Source: Gremmenia infestans (Eukaryota; Ascomycota; Leotiomycetes; Helotiales; Hamatocanthoscyphaceae). From it: a stretch of 64,000 nucleotides of DNA. Under the pieces are notes generated by a model that was not told where the DNA came from, ran no database searches, and worked only from the letters and a program-made list of their open reading frames with translations. This document shows, piece after piece, positions 47,958-60,078 of the stretch (its first letter is position 1; each line of letters starts with the position of its first letter). The translations under genes and the position numbers were made by a program. The stretch covers positions 1,240,001-1,304,000 of the forward strand of contig JAFEVB010000007.1 in the NCBI GenBank assembly GCA_032629725.1, read 5' to 3'.

Positions 47958-49669
47958 ATGTCTGACCCAGCGGCTCAGGCTGCTATGTTAGCAGCAATAG
48001 CAAAAGCCGTTCGTGCGTTCAATGCCGAACTGTGGACATTCTATACATTCGGCGTCCTAATAACGATTCTCAGGACGTATGCTCGGATTAAGTTCGTGGG
48101 CTTAAGAGGTCTTCGAGCCGACGACGTTATCATCTGGGTTGCTATTGTACGTATCATTGAGTCGTCGAACAGTGTCACATCAGCTTCTATTGCTAATGCG
48201 GGTCCAAATCCACAGTTGCTCTACACCACCCAGTCGACGCTAGCATATTTCGCAGTCAATTATGGCCAAAGTTACGCAAACAATAGCATGACACCCTCAG
48301 AGCGGCTTGCGTTGTCCCCCGATTCTACGGAATACCACCTCAGGTACGTCCCGGGCAGCAAATGAAAAACGCTTTGCAGAATAACGGACCGCTTCTTACC
48401 GTACTCAGAGTATTCGGCTCCAAGGTTCAAGTGGTTGGCTGGACTACCTACGTCTGCTTGATCGGCACGCTCAAGACTGCCGTGCTTGTGTTCTACATCC
48501 GACTAATGGTTTGTCCCAACGACGATCTCTGACCTATAAGGTCACATTTACTGACTTGTGGGTTTGACAGGAAGGCCTCAGCAACCATTTCCGCATTCGT
48601 ATCTGGATTGGTTTTGGGCTCGTCGGTGTGACATTCGTCGCGTCATTCTTAACCATTTTTGTATCATGCCGGCCGTTTTACAACTACTGGCAGATCAATC
48701 CGGATCCAGGCAGTATGTCTTCCCAAGTTGTATTACTTTTACCTCAATCACTGCTGACGATTCTGCGTATAGACGCCTGCCAAGGCGCTGTGGCTAGTCC
48801 GATCGTATGGGTCACATTCGCCTCGAGTGTGATCACCGATCTCTACCTCATTATGATACCCCTTCCCAGTATGCAAATATCTAAGCATTGTCCTCCCTCC
48901 TTGAGGCAAAACGGGAGCCTCGAGGTGCTTTGGGATATTCTAAATGCTCCCGAGACTACCTAATGCTCACGAACTCCAACATATATGCTGACTAGGCAAT
49001 GCTGACCGTCATTTTGCAGTGCTTTGGGGAACGAGCCTTAAACTAGTAAAGAAGATCGCCGCCACTTTCGTGCTTGGTACAGGCGTGTTTGTCCTTGTCT
49101 GCTCGCTTTTGAAGACTGTCTTCGTTTCAACGGTAAGTTGGTGCTATATGAATCCCTCCCTTTATACCTCACTCAGACAAGGCAACATTTATCTGACTTT
49201 GATTGATTAACAGGATCCAGTCCACGGTGCACAGCTCGCTGGTGCATGGGGTACGCGAGAAGCATTCGTCTCGGTGATCACTACCAACCTTCCAATGATA
49301 TTCCCGCTGCTCAAAACATGGTTGTCACCAATATTTGGCAGTGCGATCTATTCTCGTGCTACAGCATCTAAGCATCCATCTGGCTTTCAAACCATTGGTG
49401 GTGGTGATGGTAATACCACTGATGTAGGTCGACGTCGTCAAATCACTGCGTCGAAATCGCAGGTTACTAGTAACACATCATTCGGCGGGAGTGAGGAACG
49501 AATAATCAACGATGTGAAGATGCAGAACCTAACGTCCTCTGCCAAGCCAGGAGCATATGCTACCCCACCAGCAAAGGGTATTATGGTCTCTAGCGAATTC
49601 CAGATAGTCGATAATAAAGTCAGTCAAAATGGCGACCGGAATGTAGGAATTCCTCACGAGTCTTGGTAG
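47958..49669 (+). CDS. Fungal rhodopsin-domain (PTH11/SAT4-like) integral membrane protein
   Basis: Seven exons join in phase to 407 aa: 47,958-48,146; 48,216-48,343; 48,409-48,508; 48,571-48,712; 48,773-48,868; 49,020-49,132; 49,214-49,669. The ATG at 47,958 begins MSDPAAQ. The first helix is followed by RTYARIKFVGLRGLRADD, a hallmark of the family's first loop. Conserved points follow: GSKVQVVGW before helix 4, SCRPF--YWQI-PDPG-AC in the extracellular loop (Cys pair), ITDLYLIMIPLPM and TTNLPMIFPL in the last helix. Seven membrane segments are expected. A polar C-terminal tail of about 110 residues is cytoplasmic. Members include PTH11-type sensors of host surfaces, but this protein lacks an N-terminal CFEM domain, so a receptor role is only a possibility. 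Confidence 0.92.
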
Positions 49670-50360
49670 CAATAGAGATAGATAAAAGTGATAGATCATT
49701 TGGATTATATTTCCTTGGCGTTAAACACGTCTGATATGGTTCATTTAAGCGGAGAATAGTTCAGCTATCAAAATTGGTATATAAAGGTTGCACTTAGAAG
49801 AAATCAAATCAACTAGAACTCTTAATTGTAAAGCTTTTTATTTCTATAATATGAATAATATAGAGTAAGCATTAGTCAAAACTTTACGATCTGCTATTTT
49901 GATACATCGAGCAAAACAGAACAGCTTTCCAGCCTATAATAAGCCAGTTCGTCTTGAGACATAGTAAGATTGAACATATTATTAAGATTTACTCAAGTAC
50001 GGACTTTATTTCATTTGGAATTCGATGCATGCATGTGTAATCATTGCATTAAAAGGTGGGGCGGTATTTAATTAGTCATCATTTACCGCAGTTCTAATAT
50101 TAGGGTTCTGATGGTTGATTCCATTCCTCTTGCCTTCTATGACGACTTGACGCGCTAAAAGTGTAAGCTCTTTGTATGATAAATTATATAAACATCTACC
50201 TTCGTCGCTTCACATTATAATAACGATCAATCATCCTCCCTACAACACATACACTTACTTCAATTACTGTGCAAGAACCAGACCTTCTCCCACCTACCAA
50301 ATAACAGCCAACCTGCCTCTCTCACCCCGCACCCTCCTTGCCACCATATCCATCCTCCTC
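49670..50360. other. Intergenic region with MsrA promoter
   Basis: No gene is seen. TATATAA at 50,185-50,191 lies 170 bp before the chosen MsrA start and just after an in-frame ATG at 50,172. That earlier ATG would therefore be upstream of transcription. Confidence 0.5.
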
Positions 50361-50981
50361 ATGGCCGCCATAATGCCCAACTTCATTACCCGGCTCATGC
50401 GCCCCTTCTCGACATCAACCTCCCTCCGCCTAAACCCCGATGCATCCGCCTCAATCTCCAGCCCCGAAGGCGCCGAGAAAGCCACCATCGCAGCCGGCTG
50501 CTTCTGGGGCGTCGAGCACATGTACCGCAAAGAATTCAAGTCAAAAGGCCTCTACGACGCTCGGGTGGGATATATGGGGGGAAACACAAACTCACCTTCC
50601 TACCGGGCTGTCTGCTCTGGCCGTACAGGACACGCGGAGGCTCTGCAGGTGACTTATGATCCTGCGAAGGTCACTTATCGGGAACTGCTGGAGTACTTTT
50701 ACAAGATGCACGATCCTACGACAGCGAATCGGCAGGGACCAGATGTCGGAAGTCAGTACCGTAGTGGAATTTTCTATCATGGCGAGGAGCAGGAGAAGGT
50801 AGCGCGGGAAGTGACGAATGCTGTCAATGAGAAATGGTGGAAGGGGAAAGTGGTTACAGAAATCCTGCCTGCTGGGGAGTGGTGGGATGCCGAGGACTAC
50901 CATCAGAAGTATCTGGATGTAAACCCGGGAGGATATGAGTGTCCTAGTCATTTCTTGAGGAGTTTCCCTCCTCTGGATTAG
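50361..50981 (+). CDS. msrA: Peptide-methionine (S)-S-oxide reductase MsrA
   Basis: An intronless gene of 206 aa from the ATG at 50,361. It reduces methionine-S-sulfoxide in oxidised proteins and free methionine using thioredoxin. The catalytic GCFWG motif holds the nucleophile Cys 47. The family block VGYMGG follows, then the HDPTT and QG-DVG-QYRSGIF blocks near the middle. A C-terminal DYHQKYL and a second Cys in GYECPSH provide the resolving residue. The open frame extends upstream to 50,172, but that start precedes the TATA box; the first 25 residues from 50,361 contain RPFSTSTSLRLN, which looks like a mitochondrial leader. Internal starts such as the Met at residue 13 could make a cytosolic form. 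It converges with the GHITM-like gene. Confidence 0.95.
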   Translation: MAAIMPNFITRLMRPFSTSTSLRLNPDASASISSPEGAEKATIAAGCFWGVEHMYRKEFKSKGLYDARVGYMGGNTNSPSYRAVCSGRTGHAEALQVTYDPAKVTYRELLEYFYKMHDPTTANRQGPDVGSQYRSGIFYHGEEQEKVAREVTNAVNEKWWKGKVVTEILPAGEWWDAEDYHQKYLDVNPGGYECPSHFLRSFPPLD

Positions 50982-51443
50982 ATTCAGGGAGAGTGGCAAG
51001 GGAAATGAAAATGGGAATGGAAGACTGATGATAAGATGACGACTTTGACCTGTATACGTAGTAATAAATCGTTGCTTCAAAGGGCCTAGGTTCATGATAT
51101 CATGCACAGTACAGTCAATGATCAGGGTGCGACCTAGCATTGACATTATCCCTACGGTTCTTTCAGATTGCAGGTTTCATCTAACGGCGGGTAGCATACA
51201 TGATTTGGTGTCTTGGGAGCTGTATTCTGAACGTTTATTAGATTGGTATTGTTGACTGTTTTGTATGTGGGAATTTTCTTTTTTAAATCTAAGTATACAA
51301 AAGAGAGGAGATTATCCTTATCTTTAAATGAACGGAAAACAGACCGCCCCTTCCCTTTTACTCCCAGTGATCGATGTGACCGACAACGTTTCAATCTTTC
51401 TACATATTGAATCAACAGCTTATTCACAATTCAACCATCTAAT
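50982..51443. other. Spacer between convergent genes
   Basis: Contains the 3' ends of MsrA and the Bax-inhibitor-like gene. Open frames here on the - strand are antisense shadows. No gene is seen. Confidence 0.6.
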
Positions 51444-52604
51444 CTACTTCCGGTTTTGCATCGACAAGATCTGGACCATTCGGATGAAGATGTTCAGGAA
51501 GTCCAGCTCCAAGCTAATGCTCTCATTAACGGCATCCTTCTGAATCAAGCCCCTTTCCGCCATGCGGGCATGGGCGAGTATCTTTTGCACATCATAGAGT
51601 GTAAAGCCTCCAAAGACAGCCAGACCACCCCATAGCCAGATATTCTCAGTGAAAGCAAGAGTTCGGACCGCGGTAACGGGAAGGACGAGAGGAGCAAATC
51701 CAGAGACGGCGACAAGCGTCACACCTGCGAGAAGGGGTCCACCGAGGTAGAGGTATTTCTCTTGCTTAGCGGTAGCGCCAACAAAAGAAATTGAGCCCAT
51801 CATGGCAATTGTATATAGACCAGCACGGGCGATGATTGCTGGGGGGGCCATGAAGAGCATAGGGGCGAGGAGTGCGCCTTGAGTAGCATTAAAAGCTGTC
51901 CAGAGAGCGTATTTTGGAACATAGCTATCAGTTCGTTAGTAAGGTGAAATTTCGAGATTTAGCAAAACAAGACTTACTTGTCGGGGCTGATTGATCTTGT
52001 TCCCATCATAGTGCCGATACTAAGTCCGAGACCACCAATCATGACAATCCAGGGGTTTGTAGCCATCATTCTGTACATGGCTCCAGATTGAAACATGGCT
52101 CTGGCAGAGAGACCGATGATACCAATACCTAGACCGGTATGCATAAAGGTTTCATTTAGATACGCTCTCTCGTATGCGGGCATTCCACCGTCTTCCCGTG
52201 TTTCCCGGTTGAAAACCTGTGAAAGTTCAAATCAGCATCAGTTGATCCAATTCCATGTTGAGGGTGTCGAGAATGGGAGGAGGATAAATCTCAACGACAG
52301 AGGAACATACTAGGTTAATGGCCACAAGTGTTCCTCCAACCATAGCGCCTCCTACCACAAGCTTCTGGAGCAAGCTGGCACCCTGAGGGACAGTAGCTGG
52401 TTGCTGCAGATATGTCCTCGATTGTCGAAAGGCATTTCGGGCTTTAGTGAGGGTTTTGGAAGGCGCCGTTGTTCTCGACGTGAAGAAATTCGTAGCTGGC
52501 TTTGTGGTGTGGAATGAACGGACACGAGAAGACTTGAAGGCGGATTTGGAAGCTACTACAAAGGTAGAGCTGAGCTTGAAAGGCTGGCGCATAGTGAAAG
52601 GCAT
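51444..52604 (-). CDS. Mitochondrial Bax-inhibitor-1 family protein (GHITM/MICS1-like)
   Basis: Three exons (52,604-52,311; 52,216-51,978; 51,924-51,444) join to 337 aa; introns are 94 and 53 bp. The N-terminus is basic and rich in Ser, Thr and Arg with VRSFHTT, a good mitochondrial targeting sequence with a likely cleavage near residue 35. A membrane segment at about 85-98 is followed by NRETREDGGMPAYERAYLNETF, the part that identifies the GHITM subgroup. Six or seven hydrophobic segments make up the BI-1 fold. The C-terminus ends with the DVQKILAHA block and LDFLNIFIRMVQIL. In animals the homologue is an inner-membrane protein that maintains cristae and cation exchange; the same location is inferred here. 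The gene looks intact. Confidence 0.92.
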
Positions 52605-53199
52605 ATTAATCGCTTTACGAAGGGAGGTCGAGGGGTGGTGAGGTCGAGACGTCGAAAGGTGGTGAGGTTGTTTTTGTTATATTATTCTTCGCGGGGAGGC
52701 AAAGACAAGATGACGAAGTTCAAACCACAAGGTAAAGTTCGAGATGCTTCCGGGAAACACGTGACTGTTTTAATTAGTAACCAGCATATTTGTCAACCAA
52801 GGTGACATTGCTTTTGTCTTGTAAATCACCTTTAATAAAACTTATTGCAAGAGGCGCCAATTTCGAGTTTTCGAAAGTTGCATTTTCTCAGGTAACGATT
52901 ACTTCGGGGTAAGTTTGCAGGAGAGCGCTGATATATTTGTATTGGCACATCATAAACAGCGTCGAACCAATTCTTACATGTATTAATTTTATTGATTTGA
53001 GATTCGAGATTTTTTAATTTACTGTTAGAGAGCGGGAGATATATAGTTTGCAATAAACGCCAAAAACATTACACCTTTCATAATGCATCTTCCAATGCCC
53101 ATATTTCAGTACGCCCCGTGTAAATAACCATTTCATCCCACACGTTGTGTCTATTCCCATAACTCCAGAGTAGGCGCATGCACGTTCTTTTCAAAAACG
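52605..53199. other. Intergenic spacer
   Basis: Promoter side of the GHITM-like gene and 3' flank of the Zn2Cys6 gene. A CACGTGAC E-box-like site lies at 52,759-52,766. The 73-aa frame at 52,832-53,053 is not supported by any feature. Confidence 0.5.
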
Positions 53200-55858
53200 T
53201 TACCACCACGTCCCCATAGACCCTAAAGCCGGACCCCTTTGATCCAAAGGCTGGGTCTCCGTTGAGTATTCTTTAACCAAATCGTCCCAGCCTTCCCAAT
53301 TTACATCGCCTTCCACCATATCCAAATCAGCCAATGCACCATCGTCCGTCAGCCACGTCTGCTCATGTGTTGCCTGCTGCTGGAACTGCTGCTGCATCTG
53401 TCCATGAGCCAGCATACCAATCCCCACACTTTCTGCCATAGCGGCATCTGCTTGAAGCTGGAAGGGAAAAGCCGCAGTAAAGCCTAGCTCTCCAGCGGGA
53501 TCCTTTGTAGTGTCTGTTAAATGCGGCATCAAACGATCGCGCGTAGGCATCGCACTAGGATAACCTGAAGGCGAAGGCGTGATGAGGGATTCGTCCATGC
53601 CGATATTGTTTCCTGTGTTATTTGCAGCACGGTCTTGGCGTGCTCTATACGCTCGCGCTCTAGCCATAAGCTTTTTCAATGGCTTCCACAGCATGCCGCT
53701 CTTGCCGTGTGCATTTGCTGAATCCCAATCTGTGAACACAGTATCGATAGTTCGCCACGCTCGTTCAACGATGGTCGAGTTGGGTCGCGTACATAGCTCC
53801 CCGAGTATATACGCTATCGCACTACCAAGGAATTAGTACCAAGATTAAGAGCCAACAGGATGAAAAACTCTTTCGAGAGCCTAAAATCGTAGAACATAGG
53901 AATCGAGACAAAGGAAAGGGTAACCGACTGCCACTGAACATAGGTAGAAAATAACCAGCCCCATTGTTTGGTGCTTGATTCGTCTTGAAGAACCCGGGAG
54001 TATTCGATGATCTCGATACTTGCCATGAAGAGTCGGTCGCGCGTATCTTGAGAGAGAGTATTCGGTTTTCCAGGCGAAGTAAGAGGCGAATAGATAATAA
54101 GAGAAAACTTTGCAGTAATCAAGCGGGCCACGGTAGCTGCAACCCAGTACAAAGGGCCAGCGTCTTCGCAGTATTGAAGATAGGTTTCTTCCAAATGGTT
54201 GGCGGTGTCCCTGACGAGCTTCTCTTTGTCCTCAATTGTTAAGGTTTCAGCTTTATAGGGCGCGTTTCCCGGTGCGACATATGATAGTTGCCTCGTTAGA
54301 AAGCAGATCTCATATCGTATCAGGCAAAATGTCATCTCGGAAACACCATGACGGCGAATAGGCGGCTCTGTATCATTTGGGTCTAAGTCCTCGTCGTTGC
54401 ATGATATAGGGAGTTCGGTATCAAACGAATAATCGAGTATAGACGGGTCCGATCCATGGTCTTCCGAGGCACGAATATCGAGAATACAAACCTGCCACCA
54501 CAATCGTCTTCTCATCTCCGTATCAAAGGGGGGTAGGCCGAATTTCGATCCATCCCGATGAAGACCAAGAGCCTGGGATATTCGGATTGCTAGTCCGGTC
54601 ATTGACCATACAAAGCGAGTGTCATCATGCCGTCGAACGCAGACTAGGAATAATACGAAAGCTTGCACTGTGACAATCTCGTTGGTATTAAGCAGTCCGG
54701 CCTTTGCGAGCGCTTGCTCTGTTCCGAACCGATACTGATTGAGCAGAAGCGCTTTCGAAACACCGAAATTTGTTTTGACCTGAAATATTTTAGTCAATAG
54801 CCTACAAGGTTTTATCCCATCTGTCTCACCTCGGTTCCGTTCATAGAAGTTATAGTAGCAAAGTATATAGCAAACATCAACGCTTCAGTACTTTTACTCA
54901 AGCTGTCCATGTTATTCTGGACGTCCTTGATCGTTTTTGTCATCGTCGGCGCGTGCAGGAGCTTGACTAGAGGATGTACATTTTCGAGAAATGTTTGCCA
55001 GTAAAAGGGTATCTGAGACGGCAATGGGTGCAGGCTTTTAATATCAACATCGCTACTATTGTAGCCCATGATGAAGCTTTGGTGATTTGATTCCGTCACC
55101 GCGGCGGATGGCAAAATGGGTGTATCTGAATCTGAATCCCAATCCTGATCGGCGAGCATCTCCCGAATTTCTTCAACTTCGTCCGTAATTTGGCTCCAAA
55201 AAGGATGTGAAACGTATCGGCTCTTGCCCTCGTCGACAACCAATCTGCCCATACCGACGTCTGTATTCTCCGGCCCAGAAATAAAGGCAGTTTTAGGAGG
55301 ACCTCCTCCTATCCTCCAAGCTCTACTAATCCATTCTTTCTTTGTGCCAGTACCCTCGTCCATTCCCACGACTCTGACATGGGCCGATCTCGATCCCGAG
55401 TCTATTGCCGGCTCGATATCTTTATGCTGGAATGAATGATCGCTCGCGGGTGATTGCTTTACTGCCTCCACTTCCACCTGCCCACTGAGCTCTTCCACCA
55501 CTCCTTCCAGTCTCCTTAGCCTTTTCAACAGCTCTGCCTCTCTCTCGCTCACAACTTTTCCGCCAGCTCTGGGCCTTCGAGGCGCACGACCAGGCGCTGG
55601 AAAGACACATTGTGTTGCCGCTTTGGTGCAATTCGAGCAGGGGACTTGCTTGTCGCATTTGACCTTCCTCCGTCTACAGGTAATGCATGATCGCGCAGTG
55701 AGGGCGTGCGGACCAGAATGCGAGGCTTTCCTCGCCTCTGGACCTTGGCTTTGCTGTTGATTTGGGTCGATTTTCGTGGCCGTTGACATTGATATTGGTG
55801 CAGTTGTTGGTGGGGTAGCTGCCGCCTGTGACTGTGGCTGTGGTTGTTGTGGGAACAT
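53200..55858 (-). CDS. Zn(II)2Cys6 transcription factor with fungal-specific middle homology domain
   Basis: Three exons (55,858-54,830; 54,779-53,929; 53,821-53,200) join to 833 aa. The Gal4-type cluster has Cys at 58, 61, 68, 74, 77 and 84 (C-x2-C-x6-C-x5-C-x2-C-x6-C) with the basic RRRKVKCD loop. A Leu/Glu-rich coiled coil for dimerisation follows at about 107-135. The middle homology domain is in exon 2, with QALGLHRDGSKFGLPPFDTEMRRRLWW. Intron 2 (53,928-53,822) has an uncommon GTCGGT donor. It is required because the unspliced frame ends at a stop, and splicing restores VQWHAIAYILGELC, typical of this family. The C-terminus has a Gln-rich stretch and an acidic region fit for activation. 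The 5' end is Gln/Pro-rich. Target genes are unknown. Confidence 0.93.
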
Positions 55859-56765
55859 GCTTCCTATCTGATTCTCGACCCTTCCTTTGGTATTACACTA
55901 TGGCCACGTCGATTTATCGTACTGCGGATGGTTTATCAGGAGGTCTGCAAACCGGAAGAGGTGAAAGGAACATTGTTCACGAAATGGAACAGAGAGATCT
56001 GGATCTGGATCTAGTAGCAAATAATACTTTAGTTCATGCGGCGAAGAGTTCGGCCGCGAAATAACGTCCGCGGCTCGGGGGGATGATGGGCTTGATTATT
56101 CCCCCACCGGCTGAGTCCCACAGGGCCCTTACTCAATCTAATCTACGAGTACTCGTATACCGTAAGGATGATAAACTCTAGTAAGGCTTAAGGTAACACT
56201 TAATTAAGGGTAGGTGCTAGGTGGATCTCGTCCAATGATGTGTATGAGATGTTCACATTTACTTTACTCCGTATGTAGTGCAGATCAAGTTGACGTAAAG
56301 TCCTAAAATACTACAATGGCGCGAATGTCTAATAGAGCTACTGTAACACTATCTATCAGCCATAAAAAGTCGGGGTACATCTTGATATTAATTGTATTGG
56401 TCCTTCCATTCACGGTCCGTGAGATACTGAGGTGGAGTTGGCAAACATTACTTTGAAGTCATTATGTACTCCGTATGACAGGACAGTGAAAAGAGACTGA
56501 AACACCTTTGGCGCACGGCGACTTTCATGCCCGGCCAGCCCCTCTGAAGGAAGGTCTCAAAGGGTAGTCAGCGGAGATTTTACTGGGCATGGCATATCCA
56601 TGCATGTCACATCTGACCCTGAGCCTGATAAAAAGTGTGTGTTCAGCAGAGGCAGCAGCGGACACTCCTTCATTTCATATATATGTCGTAATTGTGGTAT
56701 CTACACCGAAAATCGTTTCCAAACGCCGCGCGCCGTGTTCCATGCACTATGCAATATCCTCCTAT
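55859..56765. other. Promoter region of the Zn2Cys6 gene
   Basis: No gene is seen. Two TACTCCGTATG words (56,267-56,277 and 56,466-56,476) and short AT-rich stretches occur. Open frames at 55,828-56,064 and 56,589-56,827 lack support. Confidence 0.5.
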
Positions 56766-59700
56766 TCATAGAATATGTATATTCCCCACCACTTTTCCCT
56801 GGCTCTCAATGTGATAACGTCTCCTGAGCCCTATACTCCTACTCCTCTTCAACAAATTCACAGTCCCCTCCCCACCTGCCATGAACACCATCGGAATAGG
56901 ATGCATTCTAAGCAATCCACTGGGCGTCACCTGTGCTTTATCCAGTAGCGGCCGGAACAGACTACTACCCAACACGTCTTCATCATCGCCAGCTTCGTTG
57001 TCAATGATGATAACAAGCTTTAGACTCCGAGAAGAAGGCGAGAAGGTGGGGATATTGGTCAATTTATCTTGGAATGTGCAACCGCCGCGAAGTATGACTA
57101 TCACTTGGTGATTTCTCGCAGCCTCGTCCGGCAGTTTGCCACCACAGCCATCGCCGGCGAAATAGATGCTCTGCCAGATCAACGGCTCCGCACTCGGGAC
57201 GTCTGGATTTGGTGCTTCAGGTACGTCGCCAATGGGTGCAGCACCCAACCCCGTTGGCGTGATAGCGGGGAACTGGAGGGATTGGTAAGTCTGTGGAATC
57301 GCTGGCTGGGGAACGCTGGTAGCCACGGGATCCCGGAGTGCAGAGGTTACATGATGGAAAAGGGATGAGAGCATAGTTTTATATTCGGCAGCAATTCCGG
57401 CATTACTAATAGGGTCGTCATCGTCGTCGAAAAGTAATTCTGGGCCTTGATTGAATTCATCTCCTTCGGTGTAGAAGTCCTCAAAGCTGTCTGAACTTTC
57501 ATTTGCGGCCGTTGAGTTCTCGAGCTGTACGACAATATCGAGCATCATTGAGTCTCGGATGCGAGTGAAGTGTGGGTCGTTCCATGCTCCTATCACGTCG
57601 CGGGATATGAAGATTTGCTCGTCCCGGCCTAGAGGCCAGTTGCCAATGTTCCAAATTCGCCAGGACTCCATCAGTTGCCCCGACATGCTTTTGAACGGAG
57701 AAGGAGATTCATAAACCATGCTCATCTTCAGTCCAGAGAGACTTTCCACGAGAATGCCTCCCTGCCATCGAACAAGACCTTGAGGACCGAACATGATGAA
57801 ATTGGCTGGCCCCGAGGGCGTAGGCAAGGGTGCGTTGGATGGAAATTCAATGGTAAACGTCGTTCTCAGGGGAAGCATATTGCATGTTCCGTTGGAGGGC
57901 ATCAGAGATTCTGGAAGGGTCCAAGGGTAATAAGTATGGTTTCTTACAACCTTTGCTTCCGAAACTCCATTCTTCAGCTTGCCACTCTTTGTAGTCCCTA
58001 CATCCACTGTGTCCTTTGCATGTAAATTTGGTACATTATCCAGACCAATCAGACTGGATGCGTGAAAGACATCAGGTCTTGCAGCCGTTGATGAAATGGA
58101 GAACGGGATCGCAGGCGGTGCCACAGGACATGTGTCTCTTACTTCGATGCCAGAATGAGGTTGAATTTCTTTAGTTCTAGCCGCCTTGCGTCTGATGATG
58201 AGAGGTGTTTTTTCTTTGGGAATGACTAGCGGATGGCCTTCAGTCGTGAATACATATGCCGCATCAAGAGAGTTCAATGGATGCTCCGGGTCGAAGAGTA
58301 GGTAGAGATACTTGGCGGTTTCTCCTAAGAAGAAGCTTTCCATTCGATCACTCTTCTCACCAGTGCGGACGTCTTGAAGACCAGACCAACCACACTTAGT
58401 CCAGCAGCGTCGTTTGATATCCTCTAAAACCATCTCACCAACATGAAGATACCATGGATCTCCGGTTGCCCTGTATAGATGATAATTGGACTCGATAAAC
58501 TCGGGGCGACCAGGCCACCAACCTAGACCTCCTTCTACTTGGCTGTGCTGAACTGAAAAGCGCTCCGGTAGTGCGGAATAGCGGGTCCACAATGCCGTGT
58601 ATAGTAGATTCGTCTCGATGGCTTCCTCTACCTCACCTGCTAATGCCAACAATCCAGGATAGTACGCCCCCAGACTGTCAACCCAATAAGCTTGCGGTGA
58701 GCCCGTGCTCAAGTGAACATTGACGTAATGAGGATGATGAGTACCACTGTAGAGATGCCGTCTTATTGCTGCATGGGCTTCGTGCCAGGCTCCCAAGAAA
58801 GCTTCTGGGGAGTTCTCTTCATCGGTCAATGGCCTGTAAAGAGTGTTCGGATCAAGCCACGAGGTTGGTGTTTTGAATGGAATTGTAGTGTTGGGCATCC
58901 CGTGCCCGGAAAGGAGTATGTGCGTCTTCAATGCATATTCAAAGAAGCTGTCAATACCAGCCCCAATTCCAGAATAAGGCCCAATCCATTGACCATTTTC
59001 GGCATCAATACCAGCCCCAAGAAGACCTATTCGACTTCTACTATTCCACACAGCCCAAAACGCACGCTTCGCTAATTGTTCGAATCTAGGATCTCCGGTG
59101 AGTCGACTCAACACAGTGAATTCCAGAACCAAGCTTCCAGCTCCAGCACTACAGGTTTCGGTAATTTCGGGCGAGTCATCTCGAGCATTCTTGGCTGAAC
59201 TAGAATCTTTATTGAGGGGAGAATTTAAATAGAATGGAATGCCGTATCGCAAATTGACCCTTGGGTATGGCATGCCTGTAGGCGTATAAAAAGCAGGGAT
59301 AAGACGCTGTGCAAGATCAAGAGCAAGTCGCAAGAGCTGGCCATCATATCTGAACCCATTTGGCCATGCAATTGGGGCAGTTTCTCCATTTTTGGGTTTC
59401 CCTTTCCAAGACCGAACATGCCGAGGTTTATATCCATTTATTTGAAGCTCTCCAGATGCAAACAAGTGGGCACTGAGCAGTCCACCGACTCCTCTGATGA
59501 CCGTCTCGAAGACCTGTACTTTGCTATCAAGGTCAAAACCGCGGGCTCGTAACCCCCTTCCGGCAGATCCGCTTGAACCATCCCCGTATTGTAAAACCAG
59601 TGAGGCCACACCCTTTTGAAAGTCGTGAAGTGCTTTAGCTCCTGTATTCCTTTGATCGAGAGGGGCGGATGCCAATATTGCTAGTGTGGAGAGGCTGTCG

Positions 59701-60078
59701 ATCAAGGTGAGTGAGTAGTTCCCAAGGACATCGTTCAGCTCAACATGGCGGGGGTTTTGAGAGTCTCGGGTTAAAGGTATGCAGGATATAGGGCGTAGCT
59801 AGATTCGATAATACCTAATTAGTTATGTCCCGCATTATTCTATTGTTTTACGGGGCTCTCACCTCGTCTTCCGGGAAGGCGATGTTCATATAATTGTCAT
59901 AGCCGTGATAAAACATAGAGACCGTTTCCTGCCGTAATTCCGCGATTCTGGCAGGCGTCATGGCATTCGCCGTCACCAGCCATATTGCCCATAGACCAAG
60001 CAGCATCCATCCTGGCCGGCGAAAGGCAGTGGAATGAACATTTACGCCCAGCCAGCCCCCGCACCATCGCAATGGCAT
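56766..60078 (-). CDS. EDEM-type alpha-mannosidase-like protein (GH47) with PA domain, Htm1/Mnl1 homologue
   Basis: Two exons (60,078-59,863 and 59,798-56,766) join across a 64-bp intron to 1,082 aa. A signal sequence lies at about 25-40; either the Met at 1 or the Met at 25 (60,006) could start it. The GH47 barrel begins with RQETVSMFYHGYDNYMNIAFPEDELRP, continues through LVDSL-like LIDSLSTLAIL, and ends with the EGG-GWWPGRPE-IESNYHLYRAT block (about 492) and the RMESFFLGETAKYLYLLF block (about 556). The C-terminal 180 residues contain a protease-associated (PA) domain with VILRGGCTFQDK near 970, as in fungal EDEM proteins. It should act in the ER lumen, trimming mannose from misfolded glycoproteins to mark them for degradation. 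The gene appears intact. Confidence 0.94.

Noticed and set aside
435..49669. A secondary-metabolite cluster joining the P450, the FAD oxidase and the rhodopsin-type gene
   Set aside because: No backbone enzyme is present, and 36 kb of dead transposons separates the P450 from the other two.
50172..50360. Upstream extension of MsrA to the first in-frame ATG
   Set aside because: The ATG at 50,172 precedes the TATATAA box, and the extra 63 residues are not like an MsrA N-terminus.
50592..51146. 184-aa open frame on the - strand
   Set aside because: It is antisense to the MsrA gene and its 3' flank and shows no protein features.
53814..55858. Two separate genes at the Zn2Cys6 locus, or a real frameshift
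   Set aside because: A GT-AG intron at 53,928-53,822 restores a family-typical sequence and correct phase.
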